Both the position numbers and the translations under genes were made by a program. A stretch of DNA of 64,000 bases, from contig JBAXUL010000007.1 in NCBI GenBank assembly GCA_037129695.1, positions 8,780 through 72,779 on the forward strand, in the 5' to 3' direction. Position 1 is the stretch's first letter. Every line of letters starts with the position of its first letter. The notes under the pieces were generated by a model that was given only the letters and a program-made list of their open reading frames with translations, was not told where the DNA came from and did no database searches. Shown piece after piece: positions 35,348-43,407 of the stretch. Source of the DNA: CAINVV01 sp037129695 (GTDB taxonomy: Bacteria; Bacteroidota; Bacteroidia; Bacteroidales; Prolixibacteraceae).

Positions 35348-36265
35348 ATGCCTTTAAATCTGCCAGATGGATTTCCTGCCATTGATCTCCTTCGCGAAGA
35401 AAATATATTTGTTATTGACCAGACAAGGGCTGAGCACCAGGATATACGTCCGTTAAAGATCGTGATTCTTAATTTAATGCCGTTGAAGATAGCAACCGAA
35501 ACAGATTTGCTTCGGTTGCTATCCAATACGCCACTCCAATTGGAAATAGATTTTCTTCAGATAAAGGGTCATACCCCCAAGAATACATCCAAAGATCATC
35601 TTGACTCATTCTACACCACCTTTTCTGAAATCAAAAAGCAGAAATTCGATGGCATGATTATCACAGGTGCTCCTGTCGAGCACCTTCCTTTTGAAGAGGT
35701 GGATTATTGGGGTGAAATTTGTGAAATATTCGACTGGGCACACAAGAATGTTACCTCGACCATGTTTATATGCTGGGCTTCTCAGGCAGGACTTTTCCAT
35801 CATTATGGAATACCCAAATATGCTTTGAATAAGAAGATGTTTGGCATTTTCGACCATAAGATCAAGGATAAAAAGCTTCCGTTGTTCAGGGGTTTTGACG
35901 ATATTTACAGGGCTCCGCACTCACGTCATACGGAGTTGAAGACAAAGGATTTTCATCATGTGCCTGAAGTGCAGATCATCTCTGAGTCTGAAAAGGCAGG
36001 GGTTTACATGGCAATGGCTGAAAATGGCAGGCAAATCTTTATTACAGGTCATCCGGAATATTCGCTGAGAACACTGGACCGTGAATACAAGCGTGACAAG
36101 GAAAAGGGATTGCCCATTGATATTCCCCAAAATTATTATCCCGGAGACAATCCGTTGGAAAGACCTGTCCTTAGCTGGCGTTCACATGCCAACCTGTTGT
36201 TCATGAACTGGTTGAATTATTATGTCTATCAGGCAACACCTTATGACCTGGACGACATCTCCTGA
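35348..36265 (+). CDS. metAA: Homoserine O-acetyltransferase of the MetA family
   Basis: Acylates homoserine, the committed step to methionine. 305 residues, family length. Catalytic Cys142 in FICWASQAG and the following HSRHTEL and TGHPEYS segments (His and Glu of the active site) are present. At position 111, ITGAPVE has Glu where E. coli MetA has Gly; published work on Bacillus MetA showed that Glu111 gives acetyl-CoA rather than succinyl-CoA specificity. Together with MetY upstream, an O-acetylhomoserine pathway is the consistent reading. It converges with a TPR gene, 50 bp apart. Confidence 0.94.
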   Translation: MPLNLPDGFPAIDLLREENIFVIDQTRAEHQDIRPLKIVILNLMPLKIATETDLLRLLSNTPLQLEIDFLQIKGHTPKNTSKDHLDSFYTTFSEIKKQKFDGMIITGAPVEHLPFEEVDYWGEICEIFDWAHKNVTSTMFICWASQAGLFHHYGIPKYALNKKMFGIFDHKIKDKKLPLFRGFDDIYRAPHSRHTELKTKDFHHVPEVQIISESEKAGVYMAMAENGRQIFITGHPEYSLRTLDREYKRDKEKGLPIDIPQNYYPGDNPLERPVLSWRSHANLLFMNWLNYYVYQATPYDLDDIS

Positions 36266-36315
36266 TATCCTTGGTGTAACAGATCAATTTTGTTCTATTC
36301 GCTTCGTATTGTAAA

Positions 36316-37551
36316 TCAGAATTTCAGTTTTCTTTTGCGGTCCAGAACATATTCTGTCAATTGATGATAAAAATCGGAGTCTTCTTTTTTGGATTTCAAG
36401 AAGGCATTGTAGTACTTTATGGCCAGGTATTTGTCCTTTTGCCATACGTCGTAGGTGTTCCCTAACTTGAATAGAATTTCACACTTCGTGGTATCCAGAT
36501 TGTAGGCTTTTTTGAGCAGGCCGACAGATTTTTTATACTCTTTCTTTTGAATATAAATGTTGCCAAGTTGATTATAAATATCTGAAACGTAATAGGGTAC
36601 AGCTATTTTGGCTGCAAAATTGAGGTAGCCGATACTTTCATCGTACTCATGCAAATCTTTGTAGCACAGACCGATAAATAGACCTACTACCGGTTCGTTT
36701 GGTTTCAATTGCAGACTTTTTTCCAGTAGATTTATTCCTTCCCGGTATCGCTTTTCGTAGTAATAGCTTATCCCCAGGTTTTTAAGCACATCAGTAATAG
36801 AATCACCGAACGACAGAAATTTTTCATAGGGCACAATCGCTTTTTGATAAGCTCTTTTTGCATAATGAATATCGCCGAGTTTGTTCAACAAAATGGTTTC
36901 ATCCGGGAAGTTAATTATTCCATTTTCAAGTAATTCAACGGAATTGCCATACTTTTCCTTTCTCTGATAAATGGTTAACAGGTTTAAATAATTATTGAGA
37001 TCTGCAGGATTATTTTTGATCAGAGTCTGGAACAATGCAATGCCAAGTGAATCATGACTTGTTTTGAGTGCAGCAAATGCCAGCTGTTTGTTGATGTAAA
37101 CATTGGTGCTGTCTTGGGCATAAAGCGTACGAAGCAGGAGGTAGGGTTCAGTATACGACCTTGCGTTAAAATAGGCCCGTGCCAGTTTGATGGCATATAC
37201 AATGCTTAAGGTGTCCCTTTTGTAAATGCTTCTGCAATACGACAATGCCTTTTGGTAATATCCAAGATTGGTGTAAACTTCTGCAATTTCATTTAACAGA
37301 TTTATGTTGGAAGAATCTAATTCAAATGCCCTTGCAAATGATTTTAATGCATTCTGATATTCATATTTCTTTTGATAGATGGTTCCTTTTTTGTAATGCA
37401 ACAGTGGCTGTGTCTCATTTTTTGCCAGTTCACTATCTATGATCCTGATGGCAGCATCCAATTGATTGGTCAGCATCATGGAATCAAGATTCTGACTGAA
37501 AGAATTAATTGGAAGAAAGATCAAGAGTAGGTATATCAGGATTTTAGACAT
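36316..37551 (-). CDS. Secreted TPR-repeat protein
   Basis: 411 residues with a signal peptide (MSKILIYLLLIFLPINSFSQ, cleavage about 20). The rest is nearly all tetratricopeptide repeats of 34 residues, about ten, with the usual pattern of Gly/Ala at position 8 and Ala/Pro at 20/32 (for example LLHYKKGTIYQKKYEYQNAL, DVLKNLGISYYYEKRYREGI). It is a periplasmic scaffold or interaction protein; the partner is unknown. A TATATTTG box is 140 nt upstream. Confidence 0.88.
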   Translation of the reverse strand: MSKILIYLLLIFLPINSFSQNLDSMMLTNQLDAAIRIIDSELAKNETQPLLHYKKGTIYQKKYEYQNALKSFARAFELDSSNINLLNEIAEVYTNLGYYQKALSYCRSIYKRDTLSIVYAIKLARAYFNARSYTEPYLLLRTLYAQDSTNVYINKQLAFAALKTSHDSLGIALFQTLIKNNPADLNNYLNLLTIYQRKEKYGNSVELLENGIINFPDETILLNKLGDIHYAKRAYQKAIVPYEKFLSFGDSITDVLKNLGISYYYEKRYREGINLLEKSLQLKPNEPVVGLFIGLCYKDLHEYDESIGYLNFAAKIAVPYYVSDIYNQLGNIYIQKKEYKKSVGLLKKAYNLDTTKCEILFKLGNTYDVWQKDKYLAIKYYNAFLKSKKEDSDFYHQLTEYVLDRKRKLKF

Positions 37552-37691
37552 GGTATCAGCATTCAGTTATTTTCCGGAACTATTTTCTGAATTCATGACG
37601 ATATGAAAATCAATTGGTCTGAAATCGATTGAAAAAGATCTTCAGACTTTGCTTTCCGTCTTTCGTTGTTTTTACTGAATCGGGAACACAA

Positions 37692-37699
37692 CAAATATA
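37692..37699 (-). promoter_or_regulatory. -7 element of the TPR gene
   Basis: Minus-strand TATATTTG matches TAnnTTTG; the predicted start near 37686 gives an untranslated leader of about 135 nt before ATG 37551. No good -33 match was seen. Confidence 0.4.
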
Positions 37700-37839
37700 A
37701 CTAATTAACTAGTTGATCGACTATCATGATAGTTAAATTTTGTTAAGCAGGTGAAAACTACCAATAACCAGGCAATACAGTGTTGGAGGCTAGGATCTGG
37801 TAATCCCAAGATCAGAAAATATTTTGGAAGGAAAGCTGA

Positions 37840-39126
37840 TTAACCATTGAACCGGGTCTTCCACCACGTTTGCAATCGTTCAAGTATTTTTTGTTCTGTT
37901 GGATTGTTTTGGGGGAGATAAAACTTTTTATGGAGAATTTTTTCCGGCAGAAAATCCTGGTCGATAAAATTACCTTCAAACGAATGGGCATACTTGTATT
38001 CCTCTCCGTAACCAAGCTGTTTCATCAATTTCGTCGGGGCATTTCGAAGGTGCAGCGGAACAGGTAGATGGCCCGACAGTTTGACTTCAGCCAGGGCTTC
38101 GTCTATGGCAGAATAAGCTGAATTACTTTTGGGTGAAGTAGCGAGATAAATGGCGCACTCTGAAAGAATAATCCTGGATTCAGGCATTCCAATTTTGTGA
38201 ACGGCATCGAAAGTGCTTTGTGCTAACAGTAATGCGTTTGGGTTGGCAAGTCCAACATCTTCAGCCGACAAGATCAAAAGTCGACGGGCAATAAATTTGA
38301 CATCTTCGCCCCCTTCAAGCATCCTGGCAAGATAATATACTGCGGCATCCGGATCACCACCCCTGATGCTTTTGATGAAGGCAGAGATGATATCGTAGTG
38401 CATCTCCCCGTTTTTATCATAGAGCGCCAGATTTTCCTGAAGTTTTTCTGTGACAAGGTCGTTGGTGATCACAATTTTTTCTCCGTCCTCTTCGCCGCCG
38501 GCATTGATCACGAGTTCAAGTACGTTGAGTAATTTCCTGGCATCTCCTCCTGAAAACCGAAGAAGAGCTTCTTCCTCCTGAATCACGATATTTATTTTAC
38601 AAAGATCGGTATCCTTGTGAATGGCACGATCCAGCAAGGTCATTAAATCGTCTTTCTCCAGCGATTTAAGCACATAGACCTGACAGCGGGAGAGTAGGGG
38701 AGAGATCACCTCAAACGAGGGATTCTCGGTTGTAGCTCCAATCAGTGTGATAACACCCTGTTCTACTGCCCCCAGGAGAGAGTCTTGTTGTGCCTTGCTG
38801 AACCTGTGTATTTCATCTATGAAAAGGATGGGGTTCTGTGCACTGAAAAAGCGGTTGTTCTTTGCTTTTTCAATGACATCCCGTATATCCTTCACGCCTG
38901 AATTGATTGCGCTAAGGATGTAAAATGGGCGGTTCATGCTATTGGCAATGATCTTTGCCAGTGTGGTTTTACCAACTCCGGGAGGTCCCCACAAAATAAA
39001 GGAAGAAAGCCTTCCTGAAGCAATCATTTTGCGGATGACTGCATCTTCACCAACAAGGTGTTTCTGCCCGATGAAATCATCCAGCGTAACAGGCCTCAAT
39101 CGCTCAGCAAGGGGTTGATTAGACAT
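37840..39126 (-). CDS. rarA: Replication-associated recombination protein A (RarA/MgsA)
   Basis: AAA+ ATPase acting at stalled replication forks, related to clamp-loader subunits. 428 residues. It begins PLAERLRPVTLDDFIGQKHL, has Walker A GPPGVGKT (47-54), Walker B ILFIDEIHRF (about 97-106), sensor 1 TLIGATTENPSF and arginine finger SPLLSRCQVY. The C-terminal tetramerisation part (HYDIISAFIKSIRGGDPDAA, RLLILSAEDVGLANPNA) is typical of RarA. It starts 6 nt after the stop of the large TPR gene, so the two are one transcript. Confidence 0.95.
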   Translation of the reverse strand: MSNQPLAERLRPVTLDDFIGQKHLVGEDAVIRKMIASGRLSSFILWGPPGVGKTTLAKIIANSMNRPFYILSAINSGVKDIRDVIEKAKNNRFFSAQNPILFIDEIHRFSKAQQDSLLGAVEQGVITLIGATTENPSFEVISPLLSRCQVYVLKSLEKDDLMTLLDRAIHKDTDLCKINIVIQEEEALLRFSGGDARKLLNVLELVINAGGEEDGEKIVITNDLVTEKLQENLALYDKNGEMHYDIISAFIKSIRGGDPDAAVYYLARMLEGGEDVKFIARRLLILSAEDVGLANPNALLLAQSTFDAVHKIGMPESRIILSECAIYLATSPKSNSAYSAIDEALAEVKLSGHLPVPLHLRNAPTKLMKQLGYGEEYKYAHSFEGNFIDQDFLPEKILHKKFYLPQNNPTEQKILERLQTWWKTRFNG

Positions 39127-39132
39127 GGTAGA

Positions 39133-41127
39133 TCAGTTGCAATACCTTTTGATGACGTTGTATGCTTCAGTGAGCCCAAGTTCACCTGCCCTGCTTAGAT
39201 CAAGCGCTCCGCCTTCAAGATCATTCAGGAAGATCCGGGTAAGCCCCCTGTTGAAATAGGCTTCTCCGAAATCAGGTTCAAGTGCAATTGCCTTCGAGTA
39301 ATCTTTGACTGCTTCAACATAATCCCTTTTCTTCACTTTGGTATTGGCCATGTTGAACCAGGCAAAAATGAAATTGGGATTCATGTAAAGAATGGATTCG
39401 TAATCCTGGATTATTTCCTCGTAATCAAGAATTTTCATTTCTTCCTTTTTAGGAAAGATGGTAGTTTTATTACCAGTCATATTTAATATTTCGGGTTCAG
39501 GTAAAGAACCCTCTGTTCGGATTCTGTCTACCATTTTCGCCCTGGAGTTGGCACGACAAAAATAGGCCAGCATATTCCGGTCGTCTGATCCGATAGCCTT
39601 GGTAAAGTCCTTGAGTGCTTCATTGAAGTTTTCCGACAGCTCGAGCAGGATCCCTCTGTTCAGATAGGCATTGGTATTTTTTTTGTTGGTGGAAATTTCG
39701 TTGGTCCAATTGTCTGCCATGGTTTTAAAACCTTCATTGTGAATGGTTTGATAGATATATGGTTTATTTGAAATAATTAAAAAAGGATCATTGTTGTTTT
39801 TGTTGTTCAGGGCTTCGATCTCCAGGTTATAATACTGCAGTCGATTAAAGTCGACCGAGTCTTTGTTAAAAACTGAAATGACAAAATCCGGTTGCATCAC
39901 AATTTTTACATTCCTGTTTTGTACCATCCCGTCCTTGATGTCCGTTTCAGATATTTTGCCGTCATCAGCCACTACAATATTTCTTCTTTTCCGGTTCTGT
40001 GTAACTGGACCGGCTTTACTTTCCTGTTTATAGGCCGTTGTGTCGTTGGCTGAAGGTGGAACGGCCGTTAGTGCTGATGAAGTCTGGTTTGTAGTATTTG
40101 CGGTTTGATTGCCACCCAAAGGACTGGTTCCAGCTTGGTTATTTTGTGCCTGATTTGGGTTCTGTCCCGGATTAGGCAGAACAAATCCGTATTGACGCCT
40201 TTGCTTCTCTTTTTCCTCCTCTACATCCAACCGCTTTTTGAAAGCAGCAAATTTTGGGTCAAGTTCGGCAGCCACGGCCATGTCTTTCTCAGAACCAGGT
40301 ATTTTCAGGGTTTCCTTGGCTATTCCTCGGTTCAGGTAGGCAGCAGCAAGGTTGGGATCCAATTGAATGGCCATGTCATAATCGCGGATGGCACCTTTTA
40401 AATCATTCAGCTGGTGCTTGACAATTCCCCTGTTCACATAGGCAGAAGAGGTCTTTGGATCCAATCGGATGCATAAATCATAGTCCTTCAGTGCACCGGC
40501 ATAATCTTTCTTTTCGAATCGGGCAATTCCCCTGACCAGGTAAGCGCTTGAAAAGTGAGGTCTGATACGGATGGCTGCATCACAATCCTTGATGGCACCG
40601 TCAAGATCACCTTTCATCTGCTTGGCAGAACTCCGGTTAAGATAGGTATTGGCAGTTCCGGGTTTCACCTCAATTGATTTGGTGTAATCAGCGATGGCCC
40701 CATCGAAATCTTCCATGGCAATTTTGGTTATCCCCCTGTTGTTGTAAATATTGGGATCATTCGGGTTGTATTCAAGCGCGTTGGAATAATCATTCAGCGC
40801 TTCCTTGAAATTTTTCATCTCATAGTTGCTCATTCCCCTGTACATGTAGGCTTCAGGGTAATAAGGCTTTATTTCGACCGCTTTGTCAAAATCAGCTTTG
40901 GCTCCCCGAAAATCATCAATGTAAAGTTTGGCCATACCCCTGTAAAAATAGGGTTCTGGGAGATAGGGCTTTAATTTGATGACAATGTTGAAATTCTCAA
41001 TCGCACTTACGTAATTGCCAAAATAAATCCGGCTTCTGGCAATATAGAAATAATGATCTGTGTTGAGTTGAGAAAATGAAAAAAGGCTTGAAAAAAGAAG
41101 GATGAATGCCAGATAAATTCGTTTCAT
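39133..41127 (-). CDS. Large secreted TPR-repeat protein
   Basis: 664 residues with signal peptide (MKRIYLAFILLFSSLFSFSQ). The N-terminal half (about 25-290) is a run of eight TPRs with period 34 (YRGMAKLYIDDFRGAKADFD, YNNRGITKIAMEDFDGAIAD). A low-complexity Asn/Gln/Pro/Thr linker spans about 305-355. A conserved-looking non-TPR domain follows (about 385-470, RNVKIVMQPDFVISVFNKDS), then further TPRs to the end. Probably periplasmic or outer-membrane associated; function unknown. It leads a two-gene unit with rarA. Confidence 0.87.
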   Translation of the reverse strand: MKRIYLAFILLFSSLFSFSQLNTDHYFYIARSRIYFGNYVSAIENFNIVIKLKPYLPEPYFYRGMAKLYIDDFRGAKADFDKAVEIKPYYPEAYMYRGMSNYEMKNFKEALNDYSNALEYNPNDPNIYNNRGITKIAMEDFDGAIADYTKSIEVKPGTANTYLNRSSAKQMKGDLDGAIKDCDAAIRIRPHFSSAYLVRGIARFEKKDYAGALKDYDLCIRLDPKTSSAYVNRGIVKHQLNDLKGAIRDYDMAIQLDPNLAAAYLNRGIAKETLKIPGSEKDMAVAAELDPKFAAFKKRLDVEEEKEKQRRQYGFVLPNPGQNPNQAQNNQAGTSPLGGNQTANTTNQTSSALTAVPPSANDTTAYKQESKAGPVTQNRKRRNIVVADDGKISETDIKDGMVQNRNVKIVMQPDFVISVFNKDSVDFNRLQYYNLEIEALNNKNNNDPFLIISNKPYIYQTIHNEGFKTMADNWTNEISTNKKNTNAYLNRGILLELSENFNEALKDFTKAIGSDDRNMLAYFCRANSRAKMVDRIRTEGSLPEPEILNMTGNKTTIFPKKEEMKILDYEEIIQDYESILYMNPNFIFAWFNMANTKVKKRDYVEAVKDYSKAIALEPDFGEAYFNRGLTRIFLNDLEGGALDLSRAGELGLTEAYNVIKRYCN

Positions 41128-41155
41128 GCGCTGACTGATCGATGGATTTATCTGA

Positions 41156-41163
41156 CAAAAATA
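41156..41163 (-). promoter_or_regulatory. -7 element of the large TPR gene / rarA unit
   Basis: Minus-strand TATTTTTG fits TAnnTTTG, with a predicted start about 23 nt before ATG 41127. No clear -33 element. Confidence 0.45.
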
Positions 41164-41196
41164 GCAATTAAGAGATATGAGATAAGGAATATGGGG

Positions 41197-41217
41197 TATG
41201 AGTTATGAGTTATGAGT
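41197..41217. repeat. Short tandem repeat, three copies of a heptamer
   Basis: TATGAGT occurs three times in tandem (41197-41217), preceded by related GATATGAGATAAGG sequence. It lies in a gene-free 199-bp gap. It looks like slippage-derived intergenic sequence, with no evident function. Confidence 0.7.
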
Positions 41218-41274
41218 AAACCTGGAGGTTAGATATTTGATAATTAGAATAATAACGATTGGTTAATTTTCCAT

Positions 41275-41303
41275 AAAACAAAAAAGCCTTGCATCGCAAA
41301 GCT
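41275..41303 (-). terminator. Intrinsic terminator of the PepSY-like gene
   Basis: On the minus strand an imperfect hairpin (41303-41285, AGCTTTGC/GCAAGGCT with one mismatch) is followed by a run of six T (41284-41279) and more T-rich sequence. It lies 24 nt after the stop of the PepSY-like gene. Confidence 0.65.
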
Positions 41304-41326
41304 CACATCGATTCTTATTCGGGAAA

Positions 41327-41752
41327 TTATCTCAATTCATTTTCGTCAAAATTCTGCCGATCCAGAACTTTTCCCTGATTGTCAGTGATAAATACATGAC
41401 GAACCTGAAAATTATCCCGAATGATGAATTCATATTCACTATCGCCATTTGCCCGTTCAATAAGAATTGAGCTCATGATCTGACCATAGAGTTCGAGTTT
41501 CTCACGAATATTTTCATCGAGCATTCCGAGCGTATAGTTGGTCTCGGTTTTAAACCATGATCCTGATTTTTCAAACCAGGCAATCATCTCAATACCATTC
41601 ACCCTAAAAATTGCTTCAAATATACCGTTCTTCTCATGGGACCACTCAATATTCGTCGCATCAGGAAATTGCAAATGAAAATTGTGTAACACTTTACTGC
41701 CCGGAGAAGTACTGTTATACCTGAAAATATATTTTTGAATGAGTTCTTTCAT
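41327..41752 (-). CDS. PepSY-like small protein, no signal peptide
   Basis: 141 residues. The central segment (about 28-75: FPDATNIEWSHEKNGIFEAI then VNGIEMIAWFEKSGSWFKTE) matches the repeat of PepSY-like proteins (PF11396 type), which are usually secreted in Bacteroidetes. Here no signal sequence is visible, so it may be cytoplasmic. It lies 119 nt downstream of an ECF sigma factor on the same strand and could be its target or modulator, but it lacks any anti-sigma feature. Function unknown. Confidence 0.72.
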   Translation of the reverse strand: MKELIQKYIFRYNSTSPGSKVLHNFHLQFPDATNIEWSHEKNGIFEAIFRVNGIEMIAWFEKSGSWFKTETNYTLGMLDENIREKLELYGQIMSSILIERANGDSEYEFIIRDNFQVRHVFITDNQGKVLDRQNFDENELR

Positions 41753-41871
41753 AATTTTGTGATTCCACTTTATTCTATGACTAACTGAGGGATTATTTTT
41801 CCTCTTGACGGTTTCACACCTTTTTTGACGAATAATCGGTGAAAAGTCACAAAGTATTGAATTAAAAATTG

Positions 41872-42432
41872 TTACTTGTACTTCTCTGAATAGAGATAAG
41901 CCACCCGTTCACGGGCCCTTTTTAGTCTCATTTTGGTTGCACTTTCACTAATTTTCAATGCAGTCTGGATGAAGGCAATCGGGAAATTGTCTATGTAATG
42001 CATCGTGAGCAACGCTTTTTCTTCAGGGTGTATCTGGTCGAGGATACCCATCAGTCTTTCACTGTTGATCTCTTTATCGTCTATTTCATCGATTACATCG
42101 GGTAATTCATGAGAACTGTTCCAATCGGGATAGTTCATTTTCTTCTTAACCCGGAGATATTCAATACAATGATTGTAAGTAATGGAATACAGCCAGGTTG
42201 AAAAATTGGATTCACCCCTGAAATCATTCAATTTTTCAAAAACTTTGCAAAAAATATCCTGCACGAACTCCTGAGCCATGACCGGATCTTTCAAAAGGGA
42301 GTTGCATTTCTCGAAAACCTTGGTCGAATACCTAATATATAAGATACCAAAAAGATTTGTGTTGTGCTCATGCTTGATCTTTTTGATGATCTCAATGTCT
42401 GGAAGATCGTTTACGGATAACTTATTAATCAT
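41872..42432 (-). CDS. ECF-type RNA polymerase sigma factor
   Basis: 186 residues. Sigma region 2 (about 25-95) includes AQEFVQDIFCKVFEKLNDFRGESNFSTWLYSITYNHC, where the F-STWLY stretch is the hallmark of region 2.4/2.3. Sigma region 4 (about 125-180) has IHPEEKALLTMHYIDNFPIA and a helix-turn-helix ending SATKMRLKRARERV. No anti-sigma factor is encoded next to it; downstream is a PepSY-like protein, and divergent is the abundant lipoprotein. The inducing signal is unknown. Confidence 0.92.
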   Translation of the reverse strand: MINKLSVNDLPDIEIIKKIKHEHNTNLFGILYIRYSTKVFEKCNSLLKDPVMAQEFVQDIFCKVFEKLNDFRGESNFSTWLYSITYNHCIEYLRVKKKMNYPDWNSSHELPDVIDEIDDKEINSERLMGILDQIHPEEKALLTMHYIDNFPIAFIQTALKISESATKMRLKRARERVAYLYSEKYK

Positions 42433-42482
42433 TTCTTAATATTCGTAAAGTATTCTTTTATAATGTATTGTAAAGATAATTG

Positions 42483-42511
42483 TTGTAATTGAAAAAAAAA
42501 ATATAAATTTG
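42483..42511 (+). promoter_or_regulatory. Promoter of the helical lipoprotein
   Basis: TTG (42483-42485), an 18-nt spacer and TAAATTTG (42504-42511) fit the Bacteroidetes consensus. The predicted start is near 42518, leaving an untranslated leader of about 84 nt, A/T-rich before the ATG as in highly translated Bacteroidetes genes. Confidence 0.68.
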
Positions 42512-42601
42512 CGGTGACTTTAAGAAACCTTTGCGTCTAAAAGTTAAAATTGTTTGAACAAAAACATTGATTTACATTAATTACATTTATTTTTCAAAGT
42601 T

Positions 42602-43222
42602 ATGAAAAAAGGATTATTAAAACTGGTTACATTAAGTATTCTCGTTGTTACATTGGCAAGTTGTGCTAAAATTCCACAAGCCGACATCGATGCCGCTAAC
42701 GTTGCTATCGAAGCTGCTAAAAAAGCAGGTGCTGATCGTTATGTTGCTGCTTCTTTCCAAGCTGCTGTTGATGCACAAAAATCTGGTCTTGCTCAAGTTG
42801 AAGAGCAAAATGCAAAATTCGCATTGTTCAGAAATTATGACGTAGCTAAAACTACTTTGACTTCTGTTACTACTTTGTCTAACAAAGCTGTAGAAGAAAC
42901 AACTGCAAGAAAAGAAGCTTTGAAAGCTGAAGTTACTGCTGCTGTTGCTGAATTGACTACAACTATCGCTGGTGACAAAGAATTGCTTGCTAAAGCCCCT
43001 AAAGGCAAAGAAGGCAAAGCTGCTGTTGAAGCTATCGGTCAGGAAATCGGCGTTGTTGAAACTGTTTTAACTGCTGTTTCTGCAGGTTTGACTAACAACG
43101 AAGACATCTTAGGTCTTTCTGAAAAAGTAAAACCAGCTGTTGAGAAAGCTAAAGCCATCAATACTGAGTTAACTGATGTTATCGCAAAAGCTAAAGGCCC
43201 AAAAGCTAAAGCAAAAAAATAA
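42602..43222 (+). CDS. Abundant helical lipoprotein with DUF4398-like domain and Lys-rich C-terminus
   Basis: 206 residues. Signal peptide with lipobox LASC (Cys21), so lipid-anchored. The mature protein is Ala/Lys/Glu-rich and almost wholly helical. Residues 31-83 (AAKKAGADRYVAASFQAAVD and following) resemble DUF4398-type helical repeats and align without gaps to residues 41-93 of the downstream L,D-transpeptidase (18 identities of 53). The tail is GPKAKAKK, ending in two Lys. Nearly all Ala codons are GCT, unlike its neighbours, which suggests very high expression. It has its own promoter and terminator. A peptidoglycan-linked role like that of Braun lipoprotein is a hypothesis. Confidence 0.88.
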   Translation: MKKGLLKLVTLSILVVTLASCAKIPQADIDAANVAIEAAKKAGADRYVAASFQAAVDAQKSGLAQVEEQNAKFALFRNYDVAKTTLTSVTTLSNKAVEETTARKEALKAEVTAAVAELTTTIAGDKELLAKAPKGKEGKAAVEAIGQEIGVVETVLTAVSAGLTNNEDILGLSEKVKPAVEKAKAINTELTDVIAKAKGPKAKAKK

Positions 43223-43250
43223 GCGACCTTCCGGTTTAGCTTAAAGAAAT

Positions 43251-43280
43251 AACCCTCGGAGAATTTCCGGGGGTTTTTTT
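43251..43280 (+). terminator. Intrinsic terminator after the lipoprotein
   Basis: A 10-bp stem (AACCCTCGGA at 43251-43260 with TCCGGGGGTT at 43266-43275, one G-U pair), 5-nt loop and a T-run to 43280. It should end most lipoprotein transcripts, leaving the transpeptidase genes at lower level by readthrough or a separate promoter. Confidence 0.85.
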
Positions 43281-43407
43281 AGATATCTTGCATTCCTTTT
43301 GCAAATATGGATATCAGGAGATGTTCTGAATCAAAGCAAAAACAAAAAAAACGGCAAAACCCAGATCAAAAAAGGCATCCTCGCGTGCAAAACCTAAAAA
43401 ATTCAGT

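Noticed and set aside
41197..41217. Heptamer tandem repeat as phase-variation site
   Set aside because: It is far from any promoter box and outside coding sequence. Only three copies exist.
42433..42601. Promoter for the ECF sigma gene
   Set aside because: No minus-strand TAnnTTTG was found in this gap; only the plus-strand promoter of the lipoprotein is clear.
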